64,000 nt of DNA. It comes from Panulirus ornatus (Eukaryota; Arthropoda; Malacostraca; Decapoda; Palinuridae). Positions within the stretch are counted from its first letter, which is position 1. Every line of letters begins with the position of its first letter. The stretch spans positions 6,774,252 through 6,838,251 of the forward strand of contig NC_092241.1 of NCBI RefSeq assembly GCF_036320965.1. Reading direction: 5' to 3'. A program made the translations under genes and the position numbers. Shown here piece after piece: positions 47,525 to 58,086 of the stretch. The notes under the pieces are model-generated. The model saw only the letters and a program-made list of their open reading frames with translations, made no database searches and was not told the origin of the DNA.

Positions 47525-50500
47525 CACTAATGGCTCCTTCTGATGGATTGAAATTTGTAAATGCATGTTTGTCATAGTCATTAGATCTTTGATTACCGAT
47601 TTCTTCATTCTGTCTTGTGCTGCGTACTGACTTGTGTTGTTTAATTCACCTTTGAGAGATTCTTTTGTGATCCTTTAAATAACCATCAACTTTTTTTGAA
47701 AAGGTTCAGTTTGATTTTTTTTGTCCTTCCTTCATGCACACAGATGGTACATTTGGATCAACTTCATTTAATCTAAAGTACTTTAGATAGTATTTAAAGA
47801 AATGAATAATGGAACATTATGAATAACTTTCTTTGTTTATTCTTTGTTCTTATCCATGTGACTCCATTATTTCTCACTCAGCATTTCTTACTTTCTCCTC
47901 TGTTTGCTCCACTTATGTTTCTGCGTGTTGCATATTTTAGTTTTTCTTGCATTCTCTTTTACTGTGTATCCTTGTAGGATGTAAAGAAATGATAAGGAGG
48001 TTTGTCACAGAAGTGTGCACTACTGAGGGAAATGTAGGGTGAAATGGAAAAGATAGAAAGCAGAGGGTGAATGTTTTCTGGCAGATGTTAATGGTGTATA
48101 AGTTTATATGTCAGACCATGAAGAGATGTTGCAATTTGAATGTTGCCTGTGGAAGACTTATAGTATGGTAAGGCACCTCTGTAGCCTGTCGTGAGACAGC
48201 TGTGGGGAATGTAGATTGACCTGCCTAGTTGAAGAGAGGATTAGATGAACTGAGACACTCTTTAATATTACATAAATGTGGTTATTTTTCACTCAGGATA
48301 ATGGTGTATGTGTAAGTGTTAGCTTGGACATATGATGGAGTCTTGTACTGCTTACAACATCTGGTTTTCTATCAAGTGTGAAAGTGTTATGTTTGCCTTC
48401 TTTTACAATTTTACAATTTTTACAATTTTTAAGAGTGTATGTTTACCAAGAACAAATTACAGAATCTGAGAAAGAGTGTTATTTGTTAAATTAGATTGTT
48501 CATTTTTTCTTGTAAGTGCAGATTAGTATTATAACAGCCTTGTTTTAACATGTTAGTTGCATATAAGATTCATCTTTATCTCCTGTGTTGAATATTTTCA
48601 TTTATATTAGGTTTTCTCTTTAGAGTTTTACCCTTCAGATGTATTTGAATGATTTTTAAAAAGCTTGTTGTTCTTCATATGTGACCTAAAATAGAGTCTG
48701 TGAAATAACATTCTTTTTAAGATGTATATTTTTCTCTCAGTTTTTTCTTGAACTTAAGATTGCAGTGCCCTTTATGCACGTAAGGATTGTGAATATGTAA
48801 TATTTTTGGCATAAAGTCATGTGACTTGCATTTTGTTTGAATGTTGGTTGGGCTTATCTGTAATATTCTTATAGATTTAGACTTACAGGTACTGAAATGA
48901 TTTCTTTCAAGTTATGTTGAAATGTTTTAGAAATAGGATTGATCATAGTAGTACATTGTGCGTGAAATGTAAGGGAAAGAAGTAATGTTGTTGGTTGGAG
49001 TGGTTGGATGTAGTGAGGGAACGGGCTGGCTGAACTTCCTTATTACCCTTTTGCCAGGGCCTCACAGTTGCCGCAGCTGCCTAGAAATAACAACTCAGTT
49101 GCCTCTAATTTTTGTTCACACCACTGGACATAAGACAGTAAAAGGATGTCACAACACTTGTCTTTGCTCTTTTTGAGCATGTTACCTTCTTAGTGTAATG
49201 CAGTGAACTTTTGGACTGTGTATCAGAACCACAGGGTGAAGAGTTGCCAGTTTATCCTTTTTGTGATGCTATGGAATGCTTCCTCTGACAGTCTTGCCTA
49301 TACTTCCACTTGGGAAGGAAGTAGTTTGTGTGTGTATTGAGGTCCTTGTTTATTGTTTCAGGCCTTTTATTTTACTTTGTTAATATGTTTCTGACAGAAA
49401 GACAGGTAATGTTCTTTGTAACATTTGCTTATGTGGGAGAGCTTTGTCTCTCCAGATGTAAATTTAATGTTAATTTGATGTTTAAGCTTTCTCTATGAAA
49501 TGACCCTCGTGCTGTGTGTTGGAAGGATTTGTTTAAAACTTTAATGCTAGAATTTGTAATATCTGGATTAAGGGTAGATGGTGTTGAGAAGTTTTCAGAA
49601 AGTGACATGATTGTTAGGTGTTTTACTTTAATGCATTGTTATACTTGCATACACTTTCAGAGATGGAAATGTGTTAGCAAAAAGTTATTCATTTGTATGC
49701 CATATACAGTGACACCAGGAGGACTGTCAAAACATAACTTTATACTTCCTTTTATGATTGTTTGTTCTTTTATGATTGTTTTATATTTGTTTATCTTGTT
49801 TCTAAATCACTCCCTAAGTTTCTTTTTGGGCAAGTTTCATTTTGTCTAACTTCTTAGCTTCAGCTATAGATATTTAATGTTAATTATGCTCCTTTTTCAT
49901 GTAAATGAAATACATCAGAATGTACCACACCTACCCAAAATCAAAATGGTTTTTTAAGATAATCCAAGACTTTGTTGCGTATGTGATGCCTTTAGATTTT
50001 CATGTAACCTATACAGTCATAACTGAGAGAGACTCTCTTGTCTTTAGTAGCAGCTGTTAACGTATGGGAAACCAGTCTTACAAAAAAAAAAGAAAGAAAA
50101 AGATGTGTTCCATCATCTGTGTCTTGTGTCTAGTTCACTTAGCTGTAGAAGTGCACCAGAACTTTGTTCTAGCTAGTTACTTCTGGTTAGAAACCTATTT
50201 TTTCAGAGATATAGTTCCAGATGTAACTTTAACTGAATAGCTGGCCAGAATGAAACTATGTCACTTAAAGCAATGCAAGCAGCGACAAAATGTGGGTCCT
50301 TTTAAGGCTATTCATGTTAGTGGAAGTTATTGAAAACTCCCAGACTTGAGTCTTAAGAGTGTAGAGCCATACAGATAATTCAGAGAAAAACTTTCAAACC
50401 ATTCATTTGATGAAAGTCTTCTCATATTCATATCTATGGTTCTGCTTCCAGCTTCTCATATTCATATCTATGGTTCTGCTTCCAGCCACTCTTTTATGCA

Positions 50501-52320
50501 TGTTGCTTATACAGTGAGAGACACTTTTTTTGAATGAAAACATCGAGATGAAAATCTACAAAAAAGATAAGTCAATTCCGAGCTTCATCTAATAGTGATT
50601 TAATACAGCTTTGTTGTAGCCAAAAGCAGAGCCTTAAATAAGACTTGAAATGAAGCTAGGATTCAAACAGCCAAGCTTAAGGTTCTGCATAAGCTTAGAA
50701 ACAAGGTTAAGAGCTGATCTAATGCAGGTTTTCAAAATTCAAAAGGCTTTCATAATCATCATCTAACAAAACACTGAAGGCTTCATTCCTCTGATTTCAT
50801 TCATAGCAATGGATACAATCTTGTGGACAAACATTTTACCTCAGTTGAGGCAAAGTACTTCAACAGGATTGTTAACATATTTTAACATGTTGAAAAAAGG
50901 TGAAAAACTCTTGGCACACTGAAACTCATGCAAAACTCATCATACTGAAAGGGATATCTTGTTCCCTTTTATGTGTTATCCCATGATATGTAGCCACTTC
51001 ATCCCAGTAAGCATGAAAAAGATAGCTATGTTAAGTTTCTCCCTTTTTGAAAGATATGATGATGAAGCACTCTGATACATATTGGATCTTCAGAAACCAA
51101 ATCTTGTATGCCCTTCCCTGAATCCTTGCCCCTAAAGTCCAGTAAGCACCACAGAATCCATTAAGTTAAAGACAGCTCCTCACATCCATAACATCCAGGA
51201 CTTTAGGCAGAGTCTGTGGCAGCCATCATTATTGGGCCCTTGAAAAAAGTTTTGCTCATTGAGATCAAATGATTTCATCATATCTAGCTCGTGTAAGTTC
51301 TCCATAAACTGCGCAATGTACCTAACAGACTTACATATTCTGCAGTATATCGGTAGGGACCAGAATGTATAGATGGAAAAGGTGGGAAAGTAGTGCCTGG
51401 TGGTGGAAGAAAGATGTTTGTTGATACTTTAATAATTGATTCTGGCTGGAACATTTGTCGGTTTCAGCCAGTTCCATTTCAGGCTGGAACATTTTCAGTT
51501 TCAGCCAGTTCCATTTCAGGCCGAAACATTTTCAGTTTCAGCCAGTTCCATTTTAGGTTGGAACTTGAAATTTTTGTTCTGTTGTATTCCTGCTGTGCTG
51601 TAGTTGAACTCTTCCATTGTGATAAATGTGATCAAAGAAATTTCTAAAAAGAAAATAACAGCATGGGTCTCTCAAAAGTTCCTAAAAACACTTAATTTTA
51701 TCACTTTTTTTATGTTTGGTCAAATATTCTTGATTACATATTCCTTGGTTGTATTCGTTTAGCAAATGTACAACGGTTGTTGTTCTGCTACCAAATTAAG
51801 GTAACTAACTGCTTACTAGAAAGTCTGTGCACTGTTTAATTGGTTTGATGTTTATTTTTCACCAATGCAGTTTTTATTATTGTTTTATTTACTTCTGTAG
51901 ACGATTACTAGTTGTGCATCATTTTCTTGTTGCTGGTGTGGTGCAAATATGATGAATCATTACAAAATATCTGCATAATGTAGCCTTCTGTTAAGTTTTA
52001 AGGTTGCCACTTGATATATTGACACTAGATATTGATGATTAGACAAAAAAATGCTTATGAAAAGTGTTGATCATGAGTTTACTAGCCTGCCAGTGAAGAG
52101 AATATCTTTATAGTGGGAGATTTATAGGTATACTGTAAGGCCTCCTTGACTTTAAACATCACATTATTTACACACTGTAGATAGCAGTGTCAACATTTTA
52201 TAGCTTGATACTCACGAAATTTGATGTAGTCTTCGTGGGTACAACCATCTTTGGAAAACCATTTCATTCAATTTAAGTTAATCATTATTGACCTTGTTGT
52301 AAATTTCTCATTTGTTTTCA
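47525..52320. other. Intergenic, no gene seen; two short duplications
   Basis: AT-rich unique sequence. A 32 bp direct duplication (CTTCTCATATTCATATCTAT core) lies at 50418-50485, and a ~40 bp repeat of three units (AACATTTTCAGTTTCAGCCA) at about 51440-51560. Low-grade LINE scraps cannot be excluded. Confidence 0.55.
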
Positions 52321-52326
52321 TTTCAG

Positions 52327-52465
52327 AGAAAATGTATATTCAGGTGAAGGAGGAGATTTGGTTGTAGGCTTTTGAAATATAAATAAGGCGCATGCCACCG
52401 AGGCACAAAAGTGGCGGCCAAACAGGAAGAGTTTGGCCACACACGGTTCACTTTTATAGCCACAG
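52327..52465 (+). promoter_or_regulatory. SCAR: Probable SCAR 5'UTR exon with upstream ORFs
   Basis: The 139-base segment lies between a good acceptor (TTTCATTTCAG) and a strong donor (GTAAGG). Its GC content is above its surroundings. It has a short uORF (52332-52367, 12 codons with stop) and a second ATG at 52392 (MPPRHKSGGQTGRVWPHTVH start). Spliced to 55454, the second uORF stops at 55466, six bases before the main SCAR start at 55473. The link to SCAR is inferred from position and phase only. Confidence 0.5.
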
Positions 52466-52699
52466 GTAAGGAATTCATATTTTCATGCTTGTTTGTGCAT
52501 GCTGCAGGTTACTGAAATTGAAGCTATCAGGGCTGCCATACTTATAGTGAGAGAGAACCACCGTGTTTATACTGCTGAACGCTACTAGTACAGCAGCCCT
52601 GGGGGCCAAACATTAACCACATTCTTGAATTTTTCCTGTCTTTTTTTTTAATTTGTTTAAGTGTACAAGTATATCTTTGTATTTTTATGTGTATTTTAT

Positions 52700-52785
52700 A
52701 TTATTATACTTAATCGCTGTTTCCCACGTCAGCAAGGTAACGCCAGGAAACAGACAAATCATGGCCCATCCACCCATATACACAC
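52700..52785 (-). mobile_element. LINE 3'-tail scrap
   Basis: Plus sequence CGCTGTTTCCCACGTCAGCA, then GGTAACGCCAGGAAACAGAC and ATGGCCCATCC, is a minus-strand copy of the RTE-like LINE 3' end. It abuts a plus copy. Confidence 0.8.
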
Positions 52786-53875
52786 TGCAGAAGCTGGTGA
52801 CTGAGTTTGGTAGAGTGTGTGAAAGAAGAAAGCTGAGAGTAAATGTGAAAAAGAGCAAGGTTCAGTAGGGTTGAGGGACAAGTCAGTTGGGAGGTGAGTT
52901 TGATTGGAGAAAGGCTGGACAAGGTGAAGTGTTTTAGGTATCTGGGAGTGGATTTAGCAGCAGATGGAACCATGGAAGCGGAAGATTGTCACAGAGTGGG
53001 GGAGGGGGCGAAGGCTTTGGAAGCGTTGAAGAATGTGTGGAAGGCGAGAGCATTATCTCGGAGAGCAAAAGTGGATATGTTTGAAGGAATAGTGGTTCCA
53101 ACAATGTTATATGGTTGTGGGGCATGGGCTGTAGATGGGGTGGTGTGGAGGTAGATGTGTTGGAAGTGAGATGTTTTAGGACAATATGTGGTGTGAGGTG
53201 GTTTGATTGAGGAAGTAATGAAAAGGAAAGAGATATGTGTGGTAAGGGAAAGTGTGGTTGAGAGAGCAAGAGAGGGTGTATTGAAATGGTTTGGTCACAT
53301 GTAGAGAATGAGTGAGGAAAGATTGACAAAGAGGATATATGTGTCAGAGGTGGAGGGAATGAGAAGTGTGAGACCAAATTGGAGGTGGAAGGATGGAGTG
53401 AAAAAGATTTTGAGCAATCAGGGCCTGAAGATGCAGGAGGGTGAAAGGCGTGCAAGGAATAGAGTGAATTGGAATGATGTGGTATACGGGATTGAACCAG
53501 GGCATGTGAAGCATCTGGGGTGAACCATGGAAAGTTTTGTGGGGCCTAGATGTGGAAAGGGAACTGTGGTTTTGGTGCATTGTACATGACAGCTGGAGAC
53601 TGAGTGTGAACGAATGTGGCCTTTGTTGTCTTTTCCTAGTGCTACCTCGCGCGCGTGCAGGGGGAGGGGGGTTGTCATTTCATGTGTGGTGGGGTGCTGA
53701 CAGGAATGAATAAAGGCAGCAAGTATGAATTATGCCCATGTATATATATGTATATGTGCGTGTGTGGACGTGTATGTATATACATGTATATGTGGGTGGG
53801 TTGGGCCATTCTTTTGTCTGTTTCTTGCACTACCTCGCTAACAAGGGAGACAGCGACAAAGTATAATAACTAGAT
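52786..53875 (+). mobile_element. RTE-like LINE 3' part, moderately decayed
   Basis: Starts at CTGCAGAAGCTGGTGACTGA (just after the FADD position), passes RYLGVDLAADGTMEAE and GRPNWRW-like (RPNWRWKDGVKKILSNQGLK), and ends ACTACCTCGCTAACAAGGGA, GACAGCGACAAAG. Stops and frameshifts are present. It lies in the intron between the 5'UTR exon and coding exon 1 of SCAR. Confidence 0.9.
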
Positions 53876-53889
53876 AAGATATATATATG

Positions 53890-54770
53890 CCATAGTCATG
53901 GAGATAGGAACGAGTGTACAGACTGTGGGGAATGAGATGGCCTGGGAAGCAAATGCTGCCGAAGTTAGCGACTGAGTTTGGAAAAGTGTGTGAAAGGAGG
54001 AAGTTTAGAGTAAAGGTAACTAAAAGCAGAGTCATTGGGTTTAGCAGGGTTGAGAGACAGATTAGTTAGGATGTGAGTGTGAATAGAGAAAACTTGGAGG
54101 AAGTGAAGTGCTTTATGTACCTGGGAGTAGACTTGGCAGCAAATGGAACCATGGAAGTGAGTCTTAGGGTGGGTTAGGAAGGGCAAAGGTTCTGGGTATG
54201 CTGAAGAATGTTTAGAAAGAATTTTATATGGGAGAGCAAAAATGAGTATGTTCAAAGGAGTAGTAGTTTCAGCAAAATTATATGGATGCGAGTCATGGGC
54301 TACGGATAAGGTTGTACTGAAGAGGGTTGGAAATGAAAAGAAATGTTTGAGGACAATATGTGATGAGGTCGTTTGATTAAGTAAGTAATAAAAGGGTAAG
54401 AGAGATGTTTGGTAATAAAAAGAGTGTAGGTGAGAGAGCAGAAGAGAGTGTGCTAAAATGGTTTGGTCATAGAGAGAGAATGAGTGAGGAAATGTTGACT
54501 AACTGGATATATTTATCAGAAGTGGAGGGAAAAAGGAGAACAGGGAGACCAAATTGGAGATGGAAGGATGGAGTGGAAAAACTTTACAGCAATAGTGGCT
54601 TGAACATGCATAAGGGTGAAAGGCATGGACGGTATAGAGTGAATTGAATAAGGTGGTATACTGAGGTTGAAGCATCTTGGGTGAACCATGGAAAGTTCTC
54701 TCAGGCTTGGTTGTGGATAAGGAGCTGTGGCTTCAGTACATTACACATGACAGCTAAAGAATAGATGAAT
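53890..54770 (+). mobile_element. RTE-like LINE 3' part, older copy in tandem
   Basis: A second, more diverged copy of the same region: CAAATGCTGCCGAAGTTAGC near 53950, CTGGGAGTAGACTTGGCAGC near 54121, and GGGAGACCAAATTGGAGATG near 54544 (GRPNWRW). It ends in CATGACAGCTAAAGAATAGA. Confidence 0.85.
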
Positions 54771-54774
54771 GGAT

Positions 54775-54960
54775 GCTTGCCATGTTCCACATTAATGAGG
54801 CAGTGTCAGGAACAGATAATTGAGCCTTAGATTGAATATCCTCACATAGTTCCTTCTTCTGTTCCCAATTGTAGAAAGTAATGGTATAACCCCTCTGTCA
54901 CCACTTATTACATTGAGGGGATTTGTGGGTATTCCCTCTCCCCAGGGATATTGCATCTTA
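54775..54960 (-). mobile_element. SINE-like element, old
   Basis: Plus-strand ATTAATGAGGCAGTGTCAGG, GAATATCCTCACATAGTTCC and CTCCCCAGGGATATT match the SINE-like family of 20587-20828 end to end, with many differences. It lies directly after the LINE, as at 24665. Confidence 0.7.
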
Positions 54961-55453
54961 TTTTTTTTAGTCTTTTAACCTTTATAGCTGAGTCATACCT
55001 CTTCCTGTGACCCTCTTTCTACATATTCTCCCAGTGACATCCATCCATCTCTGTAAGAGATGCTTCTCATGCATGGGGGCAGGGGGGTTGGCATTCATCC
55101 ACTTTCCTTTTCAGTAACAGATTTTAACTCTGAGATTTCTCTTGACACTTTTCCATCTCTCTCTTATCAGCTGAATCCCTCTCTCATATGTGTACTGTTG
55201 CTTCTCTCTCTTGCTCTTTTAGAAATAATACATTGAAATCTGCATATGTAGGTTGCATCTGCCTTGAGACAGAAAGTGGTGGTCCTGATCAAGAGTGATT
55301 GAGAATTATCTAATACCATAAAGGCATATTGTCCTTAGTTTGATTTTTAGTTGTTTCACTTGTACAGAAAGCTTAAGTTTTACAAGACTTAAGTTTTGCT
55401 TTATGTCTTGATTCTTCTTTGTAAGGTTGATACTAAGGATTTTGACTTTCCAG

Positions 55454-55646
55454 GGCTGAAACCTAGGAGAGGATGCCACTTCTAAAGCGGGTGGTGTCAC
55501 CCGTGCATGTGTCACGGGTACCCCTGGTAGAGGAGTGGGTCACTGACGAAAATGGCCGTGTGTACCCTGCACTGCTGCCAGCTACATACCAACCACAAGA
55601 CTTAGAGGCATTCACTAACCTCACCCTTGCCAACTTAATCACTCAA
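55454..55646 (+). CDS. SCAR: SCAR/WAVE exon 1 (coding from 55473, residues 1-58)
   Basis: SCAR/WAVE proteins activate Arp2/3 at the plasma membrane within the WAVE regulatory complex. Acceptor CTTTCCAG lies before 55454, coding starts at ATG 55473 (GAGGATGCC) and the donor is GTAAGA at 55647. Coding starts MPLLKRVVSPVHVSRVPLVE, as in insect SCAR (MPL.KR...PVHV.R), and ends LEAFTNLTLANLITQ, the first helix of the SCAR homology domain. Between them is a segment (WVTDENGRVYPALLPATYQP) with no clear counterpart in the insect and human sequences I know, so this N-terminus is about 15-20 residues longer. The start is fixed by homology. Confidence 0.93.
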
Positions 55647-55888
55647 GTAAGAGGCATTTATCCTGAAGTGTTCAGGAAAGAATGGTTTCATCAAATTGTC
55701 GTTGATGAGATTATGCCTTATTGTACTGGATCTTTTTTTCCTATAAGTTTAGATCATTCTACAATTGCTGAGAGTTAAGGATTCATCTTGAATGGCACTT
55801 TACATGTATTTGAACTTTTAAACTACTTTAGTCATAAGTCAAAGTGCCAGAAAATTGAGGTATTTAAAAGATATTAAAACTCTTTCAG

Positions 55889-56036
55889 TTGTCATCACTC
55901 TCTCGACATGCTGAGGATTTGTTTGGTGAAATGATTGCAGAGTCTACGGCCATTCTGAATCGAACAGTATCGTTACAAGGCAGAGTCGACAAACTTTCAG
56001 TGAAAGTCAAGAATTTAGATAGCAATGTAGAAGAAG
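55889..56036 (+). CDS. SCAR: SCAR/WAVE exon 2 (residues 59-108)
   Basis: Acceptor TCTTTCAG is at 55888 and donor GTAAAG at 56037. The frame reads LSSLSRHAEDLFGEMIAEST, then NRTVSLQGRVDKLSVKVKNL and DSNVEE, continuing the first coiled coil of the SCAR homology domain. In the WAVE complex this domain packs against ABI and HSPC300. It joins exon 1 in phase 0 and leaves one G for exon 3. This matches insect SCAR almost residue by residue. Confidence 0.95.
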
Positions 56037-56929
56037 GTAAAGATGTTTATAATGAATTTAGTGGATTTGTGTTACTGTCATAGCTTTTTCTAACCTTGTC
56101 ACAGAGCTGAGGATGAAGAAGGCTTTTAGCTCCTAACCAGACTATATTGGATAGTATTATCAATATGTCAATATATATGGTAAACCTTTTTTGAGATGTT
56201 AGTGAAGTTGGTTTTGTACTGCACAGGAGTAGATGAGCATTAGTTCACAAGTTTTGCCCCACTTATTGGTCAAGTATTGTGTTAATATATTTATGTTTTC
56301 GTTGTGAAAGCACAAGCTGTATCTGTGATTTATAGTGATTGAGCTAGTTGTGACAGATGTAGCCTCATACACATTTAATCCTTTAGACTGCTTTACCTCC
56401 AGGTGAGTGCCTAAGTAATGTTGTAATTATGAAACAGCAAAGAGGGGCATTTCCTTGTTGAGTAACTTCGTACTGTTGGAGCTGTTTTCTGCTCAAGAGC
56501 AGCAAAGCCTGGCCAGCAACAGTAGTTAGATACACAGTATAGAAGTAATCTGGTAGAGATTTGTCAGGAAATTTTTGCAGGTGACTGGTCTACTAAAATA
56601 CTTAGGTTCATTATTAGTCCATCACAGATCCTGTGGCTTTTTTTTGAAAATAGGAGAAAATTTATGGTGGTAGATATGATATGTATAGGTTGATGTGGCA
56701 AGCAGCAAGAATCATGGCAAGTTGTATAGTGAAAATAAAGGAGGATGTGAAAGCCTTGCATAAATCAGTGTAGTGAAGTAGCAGGGATGGATGAAATGGG
56801 AGTGATAGTGCTGTTGATTGATTCGTCAAACTCTTCAGTGATAGTATGGCTTAAGCTGAGACACCACAGAGCTGCATGAGTGCATGTAATGTATTGCCAT
56901 ATAAAGCAAGGATGGGGAACACAAATTAA

Positions 56930-57490
56930 TTCTCAAATTGCAGAGGGACTGTAGAAGTCTTGGACTAAATCTGAATTTAGGGTAGAATAATGATGGAGAG
57001 GGTGGTCACCTGCATAGACCATCTAATTGAGAAGGAACGTTTTTGTTTTAGGAGTGGTAGAGAGTGTGTGGACAGGTGTTTTACCACAAGAAATTTTCCT
57101 GGGAAATATTTGAGAAATGAGAATGAATCACAGTTGGCGCTTTTGGATATGGAGAAAGCCTATGGTACTGTTGACGGAGAAGCCTTGTGGAAGCCCATCA
57201 GCAGGTGTTCAAAGGAGAGGTTGTTGGATGGGCTGAGATTAGCAGCAAATGGAGTGGAGAAGACAATCCATGGTGTGGTCTTTGAGGCTTGGCTTTGGAT
57301 TGTGGATCTGGTTTTGGCACTTAATGCACAAAAGCTGGAGAATGGATGTGTGCAACCAAAGCTTTCTTTTGTTTTTCTTAATGCTATCCATTAAGGCAGG
57401 AGAGGTAGTTAGGTATAACAAGAAGAATTTTTATTCCTTGACCGGGTTTGAAAACAAAATGTGTCCATCAAAATGCTGTTGATTGAGAGA
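56930..57490 (+). mobile_element. Decayed RTE-like LINE RT fragment in SCAR intron 2
   Basis: Plus frames show ERFCFRSGRECVDRCFTTRN, LLDMEKAYGTVDGEALWKP (RT motif A) and, after a jump, the 3' end region. Motif B and motif C are lost in a deletion near 57200. Inactive. Confidence 0.85.
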
Positions 57491-57732
57491 ATTTTAGGTA
57501 GCTGTCGTGAAGGATGGTTTAGTGTCTGAGTGGTGCAAATCTGCAAGTTGTTTGCATTATGAATTTGAATGAAGAAATGGGTAGGTAAAGGGAGAACAGA
57601 TGTATGGTTTCATTTGTGGCAGTGCATTTATTGTTGTGCTGCTAGAACATTGATTTTGTCGATGCATTTTCTGTTACTGTGCAGAAAACTATTATCAAGT
57701 TTATTTCATGATTATATGTATTTTATTTACAG

Positions 57733-57886
57733 TGTCATTGCAAGATATTCATATGCGAAAAGCTTTCAAGTCTTCAACATTATTTGACCAGCAAGTGGTC
57801 TCTCGGGATACTATTCCTGCTGCAATGTTAGAAACTTATCAGACATGTGAACAACCTCCTCCTTTGCACCAACTTAACCCTTATAG
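57733..57886 (+). CDS. SCAR: SCAR/WAVE exon 3 (residues 108-159)
   Basis: Acceptor TTATTTACAG ends at 57732 and donor GTGAGT starts at 57887. It encodes [20 protein letters not shown], then [20 protein letters not shown] and [12 protein letters not shown], the most conserved part of the SCAR homology domain (insect form [13 protein letters not shown]). It starts with one base shared from exon 2 and ends with two bases of the Arg codon. An unrelated LINE remnant lies just upstream at 56940-57480. Confidence 0.96.
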
Positions 57887-58086
57887 GTGAGTGTTCCTTT
57901 ATTTAAAAATTTTTATGTTTGATTTTTTTTCTTTTTTAGTTTTGTTGAAATGAGACACCCACAGGATTAACATTGCAGGGGTCATGCAGGTTGTTCTTTT
58001 TTATTGAATACATAAGGATTGGTCTTCAGCATTTGCATATCATGTTGATTTTGAGATGAAACATGCATTTGTATTGCCACTTTTAT

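Noticed and set aside
49514..49849. 111-codon plus frame
   Set aside because: No splice or homology support, Phe/Leu/Ile-rich AT composition; likely chance.
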